NCBI GenBank assembly: GCA_030589055.1
Contig: JAUUWK010000019.1
Coordinates: forward strand, 1-13,105
Direction of reading: 5' to 3'
Origin: Candidatus Bathyarchaeota archaeon
GTDB lineage: Archaea; Thermoproteota; Bathyarchaeia; Bathyarchaeales; Bathycorpusculaceae
DNA length: 13,105 nucleotides
This document shows positions 12,679 through 13,105 of this stretch, one piece after another. The notes under the pieces are model-generated. The model was not told the DNA's origin, made no database searches, and was given only the letters and a program-made list of their open reading frames with translations. How positions within the stretch are numbered: position 1 is the first letter of the stretch; each line of letters opens with the position of its first letter. The translations under genes and the position numbers were made by a program.

Positions 12679-13105
12679 TTAGTGCTGTTGTTGGAGGATT
12701 GCTTCTAGTATTTTTTGGGCGCATTCTTTCGGCGTGTGTTTTGTGGTGTTTATGGCTATTTCTGGGTTTTGGGGTGGCTGGTATGGTTGTCCTATGCCTG
12801 GGACGGTTGGAGCTTTGTCTTCTTTGGCTCGTTTGTAGATTTGTTTTGGTGCTTGGTGGGTTTTTCTTCGTTTGGTTTCGCGTTCTATGCAGACTTTTAA
12901 GGGGCATTCTAAGTAGGCTTCTATAAAGTTGGGGATTTGTTTTCTTGCGTTTTCTCTGTAGCGTCTTAGGTTACCAGTGGCGTATATTATGACGTTTACG
13001 TTGTTTTGTGTTAGGAGTTTGGCCACGTAGACAAGTGTTGCATAGACTATGTCGCGTTCCTCAAGCGAATAAGTGGGCTTAGGGGTCAGTACTTTGCGTA
13101 AAGTA
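12679..13105 (-). CDS. cysC: Adenylylsulfate (APS) kinase-like protein, C-terminal part (partial)
   Basis: The frame is open to the right edge, so the N-terminus, including the P-loop that binds ATP, lies outside the window. About 141 residues are visible. They match the C-terminal two thirds of APS kinase, which phosphorylates APS to PAPS: YSLEERDIVYATLVYVAKLL corresponds to the FSxEDRxxNIRR region, NFIEAYLECPLKVCIERE to the FxEVYVDCPLExCxxRD strand, and IYKRAKEDKAPTVPGIGQPY then PPQNPEIAIN to the conserved loop and PENPEI motif. The usual ISPYR after the central strand is ATGNLRRYR. Because the P-loop is unseen, a related P-loop kinase is possible. No other sulfate-assimilation gene is in view. 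Confidence 0.75.
   Translation of the reverse strand, partial: TLRKVLTPKPTYSLEERDIVYATLVYVAKLLTQNNVNVIIYATGNLRRYRENARKQIPNFIEAYLECPLKVCIERETKRRKTHQAPKQIYKRAKEDKAPTVPGIGQPYQPPQNPEIAINTTKHTPKECAQKILEAILQQQH

Noticed and set aside
12699..12926. Plus-strand Leu/Val/Phe-rich frames opposite the APS-kinase-like gene
   Set aside because: They mimic a membrane protein only because they are antisense to a Lys/Arg/Glu-rich coding strand.

Overview
The window looks like a chromosomal stretch from an archaeon. The evidence is a set of archaeal/eukaryotic-type ribosomal proteins (eS27, the tail of a probable eS24, and archaeal-style uL3, uL4, uL23, uL2 and uS19), TATA-like promoters, Shine-Dalgarno sites matching the archaeal 16S 3' end, and frequent GTG/TTG starts. 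Gene content and protein style (TIGR04076 protein, an Fpg-like glycosylase, a GNAT pair, a DUF6775-like protein) fit a TACK-type lineage, perhaps Bathyarchaeia, but that assignment is an impression and was not tested. No rRNA, tRNA, CRISPR array, insertion sequence or phage gene was found.

Layout. Bases 1-842 (+): the end of a probable rps24e, rps27ae with an in-frame 30-bp tandem repeat, and a SecB-like small protein with its own TATA box. Bases 861-4157 (-): a tightly packed operon uL3-uL4-uL23-uL2-uS19, the first half of the classical S10 cluster, ending at uS19 against a convergent gene. Bases 4158-4735: a gene-poor gap with a poly-C/poly-T tract and one possible small ORF. Bases 4736-5750 (+): a two-gene operon of unrecognised proteins. 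Bases 5761-6030 (-): a TIGR04076-family protein with a clear TATA box and an abutting inverted repeat. Bases 6241-6861 (+): orotate phosphoribosyltransferase. Bases 6896-7717 (-): an Fpg/Nei-type DNA glycosylase. Bases 7853-8464 (-) and 9010-9561 (+): two RimJ/RimL-type GNAT acetyltransferases, head to head across about 545 bp. Bases 9729-10544 (+): a short prenyltransferase/squalene-cyclase-repeat protein. Bases 10592-11461 (-): endonuclease IV. Bases 11648-12202 (+): a metzincin-like protein lacking the catalytic Glu. Bases 12440-12664 (+): a small archaeal protein. Bases 12679-13105 (-): the C-terminal part of an APS-kinase-like gene cut by the window edge.

Apart from the ribosomal operon and the 4736-5750 pair, most genes stand alone with their own spacing, and many neighbours are convergent or divergent. 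The right two thirds therefore read as a mosaic of independent housekeeping and accessory genes (translation, pyrimidine synthesis, base-excision repair by glycosylase and AP endonuclease, sulfate activation). I did not find a convincing new multi-gene system. The best leads are the unrecognised gene pair at 4736-5750, the metalloprotease-like protein with an altered active site, the divergent Fpg, and the repeat-extended eS27.
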